From Monarcha castaneiventris obscurior (lineage: Eukaryota > Chordata > Aves > Passeriformes > Monarchidae), in contig JAMPIT010000304.1 of NCBI GenBank assembly GCA_026261815.1, positions 67,001 to 131,000 on the forward strand: 64,000 bases of DNA. The letters are read 5' to 3'. The position numbers and the translations under genes were made by a program. Shown one piece after another: positions 22,143 to 32,400 of this stretch. Below the pieces are notes generated by a model. It did not search any database, was not told the origin of the DNA, and saw only the letters and a list, made by a program, of their open reading frames with translations. How positions within the stretch are numbered: the first letter of the stretch is position 1; the number at the start of each line of letters is the position of its first letter.

Positions 22143-25028
22143 ATGGCGGCGCGGCGCGCGGTTGCCATGGTAACGCCCGGGCCGGGGGGGTGTTAATTAA
22201 CCCCCAAATCACCGCTAATTAGGGCTCCGCTGCCCCTCATCGGCGTCGCATTTGCATGACGAGCCCCCGGCGCGGCCTCTGGCTGGCTGGGGGGGTTGGG
22301 ACGGCGCTCATTTGCGTTAATTGCAGTTTAATTTGTGCTGGGGGGGAGATCAGTGGTTTTAGGGGTTAATTAGTGTTAATTAGGAGGGTAGGATGGGGCC
22401 GTGGCTGCTGGACATCAACTGGCACGAAATAAGATGTCAGTATTTTGCTAATTTTCTGTTAACAATACTTAAGGGCCTAGTTAGTAGTAATTGAGAACTA
22501 ATAAGCATTAATTAATAGCTCGTTGGTAATTAATAATCTATAATTCGCTGCTTAATTAATGGAAAGTAATGGCTTTATTAATAAGCAATAGCAATTTATT
22601 GGTAATTAATGGTTTAATTAATACTAATTAACACTTTAATTAGCAGTAATGATGAGCTAAGTGGGTGGGAATTACTTCGTTAAATGTAATCAATACCCTG
22701 ATTAATGGTAATTAACGCCGGTCGCTCAGCCAATCACAAATTGTCAGGTTTCAGAATTAATTAAGGGCTAATTAAGCTTTAATTAGTCGCTAATGAGGCA
22801 TTAATTGGAGCCGCTCCCGCAGGGGCCCTGGGCCGCCCCTCCCCCCCCGCACTGGGCCAGGTCCTGGAGGGGCCTCAGCACCAGGTGAGACCCCAAAAAC
22901 CCCCAGAATACGCCAAAATATCCCCAAAACACCCCTGGGACCCTCAGAAACGGCCCCGAAATGCCCCAAAACACCCCAAAATGTGCCGGCAGGAGGGGCC
23001 CCCCCGACCCGCACTCGGTGCTGGGGGTGCGGCCCGGAGCCTCCCGGGCTGAGATCCGCGCCGCCTTCCTGGCCCGCTGCAAGGAGGTACCCGGGCGCTT
23101 TGGGGCGGAAAACGGCACTTTTGGGGAGAAACCCGGGCGGCTTGGGGACAAAAATGGCACTTTTGGGGAGAAAAGCGGGAGGTTTGGTGTGAAAAAGGGC
23201 ACTTTTGGGGAGAAAAGCGGGAGGTTTGGTGTGAAAAAGGGCACTTTTGGAGAGAAAAGCGGGAGGTTTGGTGACAAAATTGGCACTGGGAGGGACCGGG
23301 ATAAACTGGGGGGTAAAACCCGGGCGGTTTTGGGGTGAAGAACGGCACTTTTGGAGAGAAAAGCGGGAGGTTTGGGGACAAAATTGACACTGGGAGGGAC
23401 TGGGACAAACTGGGATAAACTGGGATAAACTGGGAGGGATTTGGGGACCCCCCCGGACTCTACTAAGCCCCCCCTGTTTTGGGGACCCCTCCTCACCCGT
23501 CACCCCCTTCCCGAACACCAAACTTTGCAGGGGGGGTCCGCGGGTCTCCGGGGGGTGTCCCGTGTTTTTGGGACTCCCCCCGCCATTGCCCCCCCTCAGG
23601 TGCACCCCGACGGGGACCCCTCGGACCCCTCCCGCCACGGGCGCTTCCTGCTGCTGGCCGAGGCCTACGCGGCTCTGAGCGCCCCCCGCGCCGGGACTCC
23701 CCCCCGGGACCCCCCCCGGGGCCAGCCCGGGACCCCCCCGCCCCCCGGGGCTGCCCCCCGCGCCGGGACCCCCCCACGGTAACGGGGCTGGGGGCATTCG
23801 GGGGTCCCGTGGGAGCTGGGGGGGTTGGGAGGGGTCCTGAGGGGGTCTCAGGGGTGCTGGGGGACTGTGGGGGGGGTCCTGAGGGTGCTGGGGGGCTCAT
23901 GGGGGCGCCCTGAGGGTCCGTGAGGGTTGGGGGGGTCCCTTGGGGGGGTCTCTGGGGGTCACATGGATTTGGGGGGGGTTCCTGAGGATCCCATGGGTGA
24001 TGAGGGATTTGTGGGGGGCGTCCGTGAGGGTTTGGGGGGGGTCCCGAGGGGGTCTCATGGGTGTGGGGGGGTCCGGGGGGTCCCTAAGGGTTGGGGGAGG
24101 GGGTCACAGGGGGGTCACAGGGGGGTCCTGTGGTGACCCCGGGGGTCCCATGGGTGCCGTGTCTCCCCCAGCTGGGACGGGAACCGCCGGTACTGGGAGC
24201 AGTTCCGGCCCCCCGGGACCCCCCACAGGACCCCCCCCCGCCGCACCCTGGGGCTGCTCCTGCTGCTCATGGCCCTGGGGGGGCTCGTCCATGGCCTGGC
24301 CTACAGGTGGGACCCCAAAAACAGGGCTGGGGACCCCAAAAACGGGGCTGGGGGGCTCAAAAATGGGGCTGGGGATCCCAAAAATGGGGCACCAAAAATT
24401 GGGGGGGGACCCTGAAAGTGGGGGGTGGGAAACCGAAAATTGGTGGAGATCCCCAAGATTTAGGGCCCCCCACGGGATTACAGGGTTGCCCTTGGATTGA
24501 GAGGTGGCTTTTGGGGGGAATTCCCTTGGATTTAGGGGTGGGTTTTTGGGGGCGATCCTCCTGGATTTGGGGGTGGATTTTGGGGCTCCCCGCTGAATTT
24601 CGGGGCCCCCCCAGGTACGTGGCCGGGGCTCACGCCGCCTTCCTGGACGAGCGGGACCGGGAGCTGCGTGCGATCTACGAGAGGGCCCGGAGCCGGTGGG
24701 GCCGGGGGGCACGGGGGGGGTCCTGGGGGGGCACGGGGGGGTCTGGGGGGGGAACGGGGGGGGCACGGGGGGTCCAAAGGGGAGTGTGGGCTGGTCCCAG
24801 TGGATTTGGGGGGGTTGGGGGTGTTTGAGGGGTCCGTTGGGGACTGGGGGGGGCTCTTGGGGACATTCTGGGGGTCCCGGGGGGGTCTCTGTCCCTGCCC
24901 CCCCTGACCTCTGACCCCTGACCCGCAGGGCGGGGTCACGCGAGGAGGTGCTGAGGCGGCTGCGGGAGCGGGGGAGGGGCCGGGGAGGGGGAGGGGGAGG
25001 GGGCGGCGAGGGTGGGGAGGGGCCCTGA
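22143..25028 (+). CDS. DNAJC4: DNAJC4, membrane-anchored J-domain protein
   Basis: A J-domain co-chaperone of Hsp70 with one membrane segment. Exons: 22143-22169, 22823-22884, 22993-23086, 23600-23778, 24172-24306, 24615-24695, 24929-25028 (225 aa; human 241); phases close throughout. The J domain (about residues 29-85) includes [18 protein letters not shown], the catalytic HPD ([16 protein letters not shown]) and [23 protein letters not shown] motif and a hydrophobic helix [20 protein letters not shown] follow, then [20 protein letters not shown] and a Gly/Arg tail. The first exon (MAARRAVAM) is chosen because it joins exon 2 in phase; its donor overlaps an RFX X-box. The gene runs opposite to the orientation expected from human order. 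No AATAAA is visible after the stop. Confidence 0.9.
22161..22174 (+). promoter_or_regulatory. RFX X-box (GTTGCCATGGTAAC)
   Basis: A textbook RFX-family X-box. It overlaps the end of DNAJC4 exon 1 and its donor (ATG|GTAACG). Related boxes occur at 17271-17280 and 27707-27720. Confidence 0.65.
22180..22800. other. AT-rich island with about fifteen TAATTA motifs (DNAJC4 intron 1)
   Basis: In a window that is otherwise extremely GC-rich, this intron is AT-rich and dense with TAATTA/TTAATTAA cores, the consensus of many homeodomain proteins. It also has ATTTGCAT-like octamers near 22249. I see no exon; VEGFB, which lies between FKBP2 and DNAJC4 in human, is not here. Confidence 0.6.
23096..23430 (+). 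repeat. 'AAAAATGGCAC' cassette array in DNAJC4 intron 3
   Basis: Six or so copies of a 35-50-base unit reading GGCACTTTTGGGGAGAAA followed by GGCGGTTTGGGGACAAAA, ending in ACTGGGATAAACTGGGAGGG repeats. The same cassette occurs in PLCB3 and FKBP2 introns in the same sense orientation. Confidence 0.75.
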
Positions 25029-25199
25029 CCCTCCCCCGGGCCCCCTCCCCGCTCCCCCCTCCCCTCCCCCCCGCTGCCCCTCCCCCTCCGCGCTCTCCCG
25101 GGACCCCCCAGGTGAGGCTGGGGGTGGGGGAGGGGCGGGGAATCCCTTGGGGAATCCCCGGGGTGGGGGAGGGGAGGGGATCCCCCGGTGTTCCCCAAG

Positions 25200-25423
25200 C
25201 TCCGCCCCTTGGCCCCGCCCCTTGGCCCCCGCGTCTGCGCGCCGCTTTTTGGCCACGCCCCTTCTCAGAATCTTCGCTGCCCCCTTTAGCCACGCCTCCT
25301 TCACCTTCACCCCACTTCCCATTGGCTCCGCTCGGCCCCGCCCCTCATCCCGCGCCTCTGATTGGCTCCGTTGTGCCCCGCCCTCCCGCCGTGCCCGCCC
25401 GGTGCCTCACGACTGCGGCCGCC
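25200..25423 (+). promoter_or_regulatory. MRPL11 promoter region
   Basis: GC-rich, with repeated GGCCCCGCCCCTTGGCC boxes and two ATTGGCTCCG (CCAAT-type) elements near 25320 and 25360. DNAJC4 ends 395 bases before the MRPL11 start. Confidence 0.55.
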
Positions 25424-27062
25424 ATGTCGCGGGCAGCGCGCTCGGCGCGCTCGGTCCGGGCCGCGGCCGGGTCAGGCGCGGGGGCGGCCCCGAGGCCCGT
25501 CCGGATCCTCATCCCGGCCGGCGGCGCCGCGCCGGGGCCGCCGCTGGGGCCGGTGCTGGGGCAGGTGGGGGGAGTTTCGGAGGGGGAGGGCTTTTAGGGG
25601 GTCTCGGTGTCCCCCAGGCCTGGCCCGACCCCTCCCCGGTACTTCCTCAGCGCGGGGTCTCCATCGCCGCCTTCTGCAAAGACTTCAACGAGCGCACCCG
25701 GGACATCAAACCCGGGGTCCCGCTGAGGGTTCGGCTGCTCGTGCACGTGAGTGGGGGGGGGGTCACCGGGACCACCCGGGATCCCCTCAGGGCACCGGGG
25801 ACCCCCCCAACCGTCCCAGTGACCCCCCCAGTGACCCCCCCGCCCCCTGTCACCCCCCAGTGACCCGTCTGACCCCTCCCAGATCCCCTTGACACCCCCA
25901 GTGACCCCCCCGTGTCCCCTCAGCCTGACCGGACCTACTCGCTGACCATCGGGACCCCCCCCACCTCCTACTTCCTCAAGGCCGTGGCCGGAGTGGAAAA
26001 AGGGGCGGCCAGACCCGGTCAGGGGGGGCCTGGGGGGGATTTGGGGGTCCTGGAGGGCTCTTGGGTGTCCTGGGGGAGAATTTGGGGGGTCCTGGGGATT
26101 GAATTTGGGGTCCTGGGGGGGTTCTGAGGTGCTGGGGTGGGGCTCTTGAAGGGTCCCTGAGGGGATTTTGAGGGTGACTTGAGGGTCCTCGGGGGGGTGG
26201 GGATCCTGAGGGAGGTCTTGGGGTCCTGAGGGGGGTCCTGAGGGGCTGGGGAGGGTCTGAAAGGGTTCGGGGGGGGGGATGTTGGGGGATTTTTTTGGGG
26301 GATTTGGGGAGTCCTGGGGGGCTCCCTGACCCCCAGGCCCCCACAGGCCACGACCCGGTGGGGGTGGTGTCCCTGGCGCAGCTCTTCGAGGTGGCCGTGG
26401 CCAAGCAGAAGGACCCCGGGGTGACCGCCCGGGGAACGCCCCTGCCCGCCCTCGTGGGGTCCCTGGTGGGCTCCGCCCGCAGCCTCGGCCTGCACGTGGT
26501 GCCCAGGTGGGAGACCCCCCCAAAAACTGCCCCAAAGCTGACCCTGAGCCCCCAAAGCTGACCCTGAGCCCCCAAAAACTGCCCCTGAGCCCTCAAAAAC
26601 TGACCCTGAGCCCCCAAAACTGCCCCAAAAACTGCCCCTGAGCCCTCAAAAACTGACCCTGAGCCCAAAAACTGCCCCAAAAACGGACCCTGAGCCCCCA
26701 AAAACTGACCCTGAGCCTGCAAAAACTGACCCTGATCCCCAAAACTGCCCTAAAACCCGCCCCATAGCCCCTAAAAATCTCCAAAAAGTGACCCTGATCC
26801 TCCCAAAACCTGCCCCAAGGACTGCTCCTGACCCCCCAAAACCCCTGGGATCCCCAAATGCCCCCCAGCCTGAGCCCCCGCAAACCCCTGGGGTCCCCCA
26901 AACCCCCTGAGACCCCCCCAAAGCCCCCCTGACCCCCCGATCCCCCCCAGCCTGACCCCCCAGGCCGTGGCCGAGGTCCAGCGCCGGCGCCGGGAGCTCG
27001 AGGCGGCCGCAGCCCCCCCCGAGGGGGAGGAGGACGACGAGGGGGGGGCCAAGAAGAAATGA
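25424..27062 (+). CDS. MRPL11: MRPL11, mitochondrial ribosomal protein uL11m
   Basis: The uL11 protein of the mitochondrial large subunit, at the GTPase-associated stalk base. Exons: 25424-25564, 25651-25746, 25924-26017, 26347-26506, 26951-27062 (200 aa; human 192); phases close. Visible: the uL11 N-terminal signature [28 protein letters not shown], then [13 protein letters not shown], and the C-terminal RNA-binding part [15 protein letters not shown] and [13 protein letters not shown]. It ends in an acidic stretch and AKKK, like mammals. The N-terminus is longer and richer in Ala/Arg than human, consistent with a mitochondrial targeting peptide. Confidence 0.95.
26515..26790 (+). repeat. 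Minisatellite in MRPL11 intron 4
   Basis: About a dozen copies of CCCCAAAAACTGACCCTGAG with small variations (GCCCCTGAG, GCCCCAAAAAC). Confidence 0.8.
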
Positions 27063-27108
27063 CCCGGAAACCCCCCCAAACCCCGGGGGGACCCCCGAAA
27101 TCCCCCCA

Positions 27109-27114
27109 AATAAA
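27109..27114 (+). terminator. AATAAA poly(A) signal of MRPL11
   Basis: Canonical AATAAA 46 bases after the stop, followed by a G/T-rich element (GGGGTTTTTGGGATGG). Confidence 0.88.
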
Positions 27115-27129
27115 GAGCTCCTTCCCACA

Positions 27130-27700
27130 GACTAGCGTCGGGGTTTTTGGGATGGTTTGGGGTGGTTTTTAATTGGGGGGGGGTCTCAGAAATGTCGGGG
27201 ACTCCTTTTTTGGGGGAGTTTAGAGGGTGGGACCCTTTTTTGGGAGGGTTTGGGGGTCTCTGTGTTGGGGGGATGGGAGGGGCTGCCCTGCACGCCTGGA
27301 CCCCTTTTTTTGGGGTTTCCCCACTTTTTGGGGTCTCCCAGATGCATTTTGGCGTCCCTTTTTTGGGGGTTCCCCCATTTTCAGGGGCCGTTTTTGGGGA
27401 GGGGGGAGTGGGAGGAGGGATCCCTTGGGCCTTCATCTTCATCCCCATCCTCATCCTCATCCTCCTCCCCCTCCATCCCAATTCCTGCCTCGTCTTCCTC
27501 CCCTCCTCATCCTCCTTCATCCCCATCCTCACCTTCCTCACCCTCACCCCCTTTCCTCGTCTTCATCTTCCTCGTCTTCATCCCAATTCCTGCCTCGCCT
27601 TCTTCCCCTCCTCATCCTCCTCCTTCATCCCCACCTCTCTCCCTCCTCATCCTCCCCCCTCCCCCCATTCCCATCCTCATCCCCCCCTAAACGCTGCGGC
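27130..27700. other. Intergenic: TTTTTTGGGG repeats then CATCCTCATC polypyrimidine tract
   Basis: 27150-27420 is CCTTTTTTGGGG-type repeat. 27430-27690 is a long CATCCTCATCCTCCT pyrimidine tract on the plus strand, a candidate triplex or H-DNA sequence. The ORFs here are Pro/Ser low complexity. No gene seen. Confidence 0.6.
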
Positions 27701-27706
27701 CCCGCT

Positions 27707-27720
27707 GTTGCCATGGAAAC
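27707..27720 (+). promoter_or_regulatory. RFX X-box (GTTGCCATGGAAAC)
   Basis: A consensus-type X-box in an otherwise repeat-rich gap, 1.75 kb upstream of NPAS4. Its target is unclear. Confidence 0.55.
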
Positions 27721-27980
27721 GGGGGGAACCCCCAGGAATTCGGGGAGACCCCCGGGAATGTGGGGGGGACTCAGAAATTCCGGGGGGGGTCCCGGCGATC
27801 CCGGAGCGCCCCTTAAATTTGGGGTGGGGGCTCCCTCCCCTCCCCCCTCGGCGTTCGGGGGGTTCCCCCCCCAAATCCCCCTCCCCAAATCCCCTCCCCC
27901 CCCCAGAAAGGCCCCCGGGGGTCCCGGGCCCCCCCCGCCCTCCCCGCAGCCCCGGTTCGGCGGCGGCCCCGCCCCCCGCG

Positions 27981-28011
27981 CTATTTTTGGCTCCCCCCGC
28001 GCTATTTTTGG
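27981..28011. promoter_or_regulatory. Tandem MEF2/CArG-like elements upstream of NPAS4
   Basis: CTATTTTTGG occurs twice (27981-27990, 28002-28011) inside a 21-base tandem duplication CCGCGCTATTTTTGGCTCC. The core fits MEF2 (CTAWWWW) and CArG-like SRF sites. NPAS4 is activity-induced through MEF2/SRF/CREB in mammals, so an enhancer role is a reasonable inference. Confidence 0.5.
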
Positions 28012-28269
28012 CTCCGCGGCTTCGGCGCCCAAATTTGGCAGCGGCGGAGCCGGGGGGGGAGGGGCCGGGGGGAGGGGGGAGGAGCCAAATCCGGGGGCGC
28101 CCGCGCGGGGGGGGAGGGAGGGGGAGAGGGGGTTCCCAAAGGCCTGGGGGGGGGAGGGGGCGCTCGGGGCCTCCCCCCGCCTCGGCCCGGGGTCCCTCCG
28201 GCCACGCCGCCCCCCCTCCGGCCACGCTGACCTCCAGGGACACCCCCCGCCATCGCCGGACCCTCTCCC

Positions 28270-29160
28270 TGCCCCCACTGGCCGAACCTCCCCACCGGGA
28301 GCCCCCCAAGAGCCCTCCCAGCCCCCCAACTGCTCCTGCATCCCCCCATTGCTCCCTCCAGCCCCCCAACTGCTCCTCCAGTCCCCCATTGTCCCCTCCA
28401 GCCCCCCAACTGCTCCTCCAGCCCCCCAAGAGTCTTCCCAGCCCCCCACTGTCCCCTCCAGCCCCACACTGACCCCTCCATCCCCCCATTGTCCCCTCCA
28501 GCCCCCCAACTGCTCCTGCATCCCCCCATTGTCCCCTCCAGCCCCACACTGACCCCTCCATTGTCCCCTCTATCCTCCACTGACCCCTCCATCTTTCCAT
28601 TGACCATCCCTCCATCCCCACTGACCTGTCCACTCCTTGACCCCCTCCCCTGAACCCCTCCTTGGCTCCCCCACCCCCCACTGACCCCTCCAACCCTCCC
28701 TCCCCCAACCCACCCCTCCACTGATGCCACATTGACTTCCCCATCCATCCCTTGATCCTCTCCCTCTCTCCCTCCATCCCTTGGCCCTTCCATCCCTCCC
28801 TTGACCCTCCATTGGCTCCTCCATCTCCCCCTTGACCTCTCCATCCCTCCCTTGACCTCCTGTTGGCTCCTCCATCTCCCCCTTGGCCAATCCATCCCTC
28901 CCTTGACCCCCCGTTGGCTCCTCCATCTCCCCCTTGGTCCCTCCATCCCTCCCTTGACCCCCCGTTGGCTCCTCCATCTCCCCATTGACCGCCCATGGAT
29001 TCCCCCACCCCCCACTGACCCCTCCAACCCTCCCTCTCCCCCAAACCCACTCTCCATCCCTCCCTTGACCCTCTCCCTCCATTCCCTGAACTCCTCCATC
29101 CCTCCCTTGACCCCCCGTTGACTCCCCGGTCACCCCCCCACCCCCCTTTATCCCCCCCCC
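28270..29160. repeat. Minisatellite block upstream of NPAS4
   Basis: Two arrays. 28310-28560 holds ~30-base units CCCCCAACTGCTCCTCCAGC / CCCCATTGTCCCCTCCAGCC. 28800-29000 holds about four ~60-base units containing TTGGCTCCTCCATCTCCCCC. The minus-strand reading frame across it is an artefact of repeat periodicity. Confidence 0.8.
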
Positions 29161-29309
29161 ATCGTCCCCCCTCCCCAGCCCCCCGGGCGTGTCCCCGCCC
29201 CCTCCCCCGCCCCCCGCCCCGCCCCTCTCCCCGCTCCATCTCCAATTTCGGTGCGAACCCGCCGCGCGCGCCTCCCCCTCTCCCCTCCCTCCCTCCCTCC
29301 CCCCTCCTC

Positions 29310-29462
29310 GTGCGTCAGCGTCAGCGGTGACGCGACCACCGAGTGTCCCCCCCCCGCGGGTCCCCCCCGGCGCGGGGGGCGGCGCGGGGCCGGTGACGCG
29401 GCGGTGACGCGGGGCCGCGGGGCCCATAAAGGGCCGGGGCCGGGCGGCGGCGCGGGCGGAGG
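29310..29462 (+). promoter_or_regulatory. NPAS4 promoter with clustered CRE half-sites and CATAAA box
   Basis: CRE half-sites (CGTCA/TGACG) at 29313, 29319, 29328, 29394 and 29405 lie 55-150 bases before the start codon. CCCATAAAGG (29424-29433) is TATA-like and also CArG-like. It sits about 35 bases before the ATG, implying a very short leader if it is the TATA box. Confidence 0.6.
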
Positions 29463-32400
29463 ATGCTCCGCTCCACCAAAGGCGCCTCCAAGGCGCGGCG
29501 GGACCAGATCAACGCCCAGATCCGCGCCCTGCGCGACCTCCTCCCGCTGCCCGACGGCGACCGGCCGCGCCTCTCCTACCTGCACGTCATGGCCCTCGCC
29601 TGCATCTACACCCGCAAGGGCGCCTGTCTGCGGCCAGGTGCGAGCGGGGACCGGGCGGGATGGGATGGGATGGGATGGGATGGGATGGGATGGGATGGGA
29701 TGGGATGGGATGGGATGGGATGGGATGGGATGGGATGGGATGGGATGGGATGGGATGGGATGGGGATCGAGCGGGACCGGGAAAGGGGACCGGGGATCAG
29801 CCGGGGTATGGCACCGGGAAGGGATCGGGGACCAGGGATGGCACCGGAATGGGACTGGGACCGGGGATGGGAGCAAGGATCAGCCGGGGAATGGCACAGG
29901 GAAGGGACAGGGATCAGGACGGGAATGGGCATGGGCACAGGACCGGGAAGAGACCGGGAAGGGACCGGGAAGGGATCGAAGCTGGCAACAGCCACCGGCG
30001 TCAGGCAGGGACTGGAGCCGCTGCCGGGAGCGGGGACCGGGCTGGGAGCGGGACAGGGACGGGGACAGGGACAGGGACCGGGGCCGGTTCAGCACCGCGG
30101 GCAGGGACCGGGGCCGGGTCAGCACCGCGGAGAGCGGCGGGAGGTTCTCGTTCAGCACCGCGGAGAGCGGCGGGGACCGGGCTGGGGAGTGAGACGGGGA
30201 CCGGGATCGGTGACAGGGACCGGGATCGGTGACAGGGACCGGGATCGGGATCAGTGGCCGGGAGCGCGGCTGGCACAGGGGAACCTGGACAGGGACCGGT
30301 GGCTGGGACGAGGGACCGGGACGGGGATCGGAATGGGGACCCGGCTCTACACGGGACGGGCTCCGGATGCCGCCGGTGGCTCCGTGGGTGACGCTCTGGG
30401 GACAGCGCACGGAGGTGGCAGGAGCCAGGCGGGCTCTGACCGGTGTCCCCACGTGTCCCCACGCCCAGGCCCGACCCGGGGAGCGCCCCTGGAGCTGCTG
30501 GGGGGGCCGGAGCTCGCCGACCTGGTGGCGTCGCTGCCCGGGTTCCTGCTGGCCGTGACCCGCGAGGGGAAGCTGGTCGGGGTCACCGACAACGTGGCGC
30601 AGCACCTCGGCCACTCCATGGTGAGCTGGGCGGCGGGGGAGGGGTCTCGGGGGTCCCGGGGATCTCGGGGGGGTGCTGGTGGCTCACCCCGGGCTCTGTC
30701 GCCTCCCCCAGGTGGACCTGGTGGCACAAGGGGACAGCATCTACGACCTGCTGGACCCGGCCGATCACCCCCTGGTGCGGCACCAGCTGAGCCTGCCCGG
30801 GCCCCCCCAGGCAGGTGGGTGGGGGTCTGGGGGGCGGGGGGGAGGGGAGAGGGATGGGGAGATGGAAGCAGAGAGGGATGGACAGCCGGACAGAGTGACC
30901 AACACCCCCCTCTCTCCCCAGAGCGCCTCTTCCGCTGCCGCTTCACCACCTCCCGCGCCTCGCGCCGCCCGAGCGCCGGCCGCAAGCTGGTGCTGCTGCG
31001 GGGGCGCTTCCAGGACCCCCCCGGGCCCCCCGGCGCCGGCCCCGGGCTCTTCGTGGCCTTCTGCGCCCCGCTGGACCCCCCGCCCTGGCCCTGCCCCGAC
31101 TGCCTCCTGCTGCCGGCCTTCCAGAGCCGCCACGCCCGTGACCTCGCCCTGCTGGACATCTCCGACAGCGTCCTGGTCCACCTGGGCTACGGCCGCGGGG
31201 AGCTCCTGGGCCGCTCCTGGTACCGCCTGCTGCACCCCGAGGACCTCGGCCACGTCGCCCGCCAGCACCTGCGCCTTGGTCAGTGTCCCCGGGGTCCCCT
31301 CGGTCCCTGTCCCCTCCCAGATGTCCCTTGGATTCCCCAGAGCCCTCGGTCCCCTCGGATGTCCCCGTCCCCTGATTCTCCATGTGGGAGATGTCCCCCA
31401 TGGCCCCAGGGGTGTCCCCCATCGCCCTGGGTGTCCCCCCGCTGTCACTTTGTCCCCTCGATGTCCTCGGTGTCCCACACATCCCCTGGGGGGAGGATCC
31501 TGCATGGCCCCATCCTCATCGGTGTCCCCAACCCCCCAGCTGACCCCACTGCTGTCCCCACAGCCCCAGTTCCCCTGTCCCCCACCCCCCGGCCGTGCTG
31601 TCCCCGCTGATGTCGCCCTGTCCCCACAGCTGGTGCAGGGCCGGAAGGGCGAGGGGAGGTGGTGACGCGGCTGCAGCGCAAGGACGGCCTGGGCTGGACA
31701 TGGGTCTACGCCCGGCTGCGCCCCGAGGGGCCAGCCCTGCTTGCCCACAACTTCGTCATCAGGTCAGTGCACACCCAGCGGTCAGCGGTCAGCACCTTTG
31801 GGGACACCCTGGTGGCCACAGACCCCGCTGACCCCTGTGTCCCCCCGCAGTGAGGCCGAGGCCTGGTGCCTGCGGCAGCAGCTGGCAGCTGAAGCTCCCC
31901 CAGGCCCCCCGGAGCCGTTCGGGCCCGGCCTCGACTTCCCCGGAGCTGGACAGGACCTTGGGGCCGGCGCCAGGCCCGGCATTGACCTCGGCGTGGGGCC
32001 CAGCCTGGGTGAAGACGTCGGAGCCAGCGTTGGCCTTGGCCTTGGGGTCAGCGTCGGGTGTGGCCTCGGAGCCGACATCGGACACGGCCTCGGAGCCGCC
32101 CTGGGCGCCAGCATGGAGCCTGGCCTGGGAGCTGGCGTTGGGCCCGGCCTTGGGGCCGGCATCGGACGTGGCCTGGGAGGCAATGCTGTGGCCACCGTTG
32201 ACCCCGGCCTTGGGACTGGCATTGGACCCGGCCTTGAGGCCGCCATCGGAAACAGCCTTGGTGCCAACACTGCGGCCACCATTGACCCCGGCCTTGGGAC
32301 CGGCATCGGACACGGCCTTGGAGGCAACGCTGCAGCCACTGTTGAGTCCGGCCTTGGGACTGGCGTTGGGCCCGGCCTAGGGACTGGCATCGGACACGGC

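Noticed and set aside
22170..22822. Possible VEGFB exons between FKBP2 and DNAJC4
   Set aside because: The interval is AT-rich and has no cystine-knot-like coding sequence on either strand; it is DNAJC4 intron 1.
27625..29245. 522- and 365-codon minus-strand Gly/Trp-rich frames upstream of NPAS4
   Set aside because: Pure minisatellite translation (GGWRGQWG repeats) with no domain or splice context.
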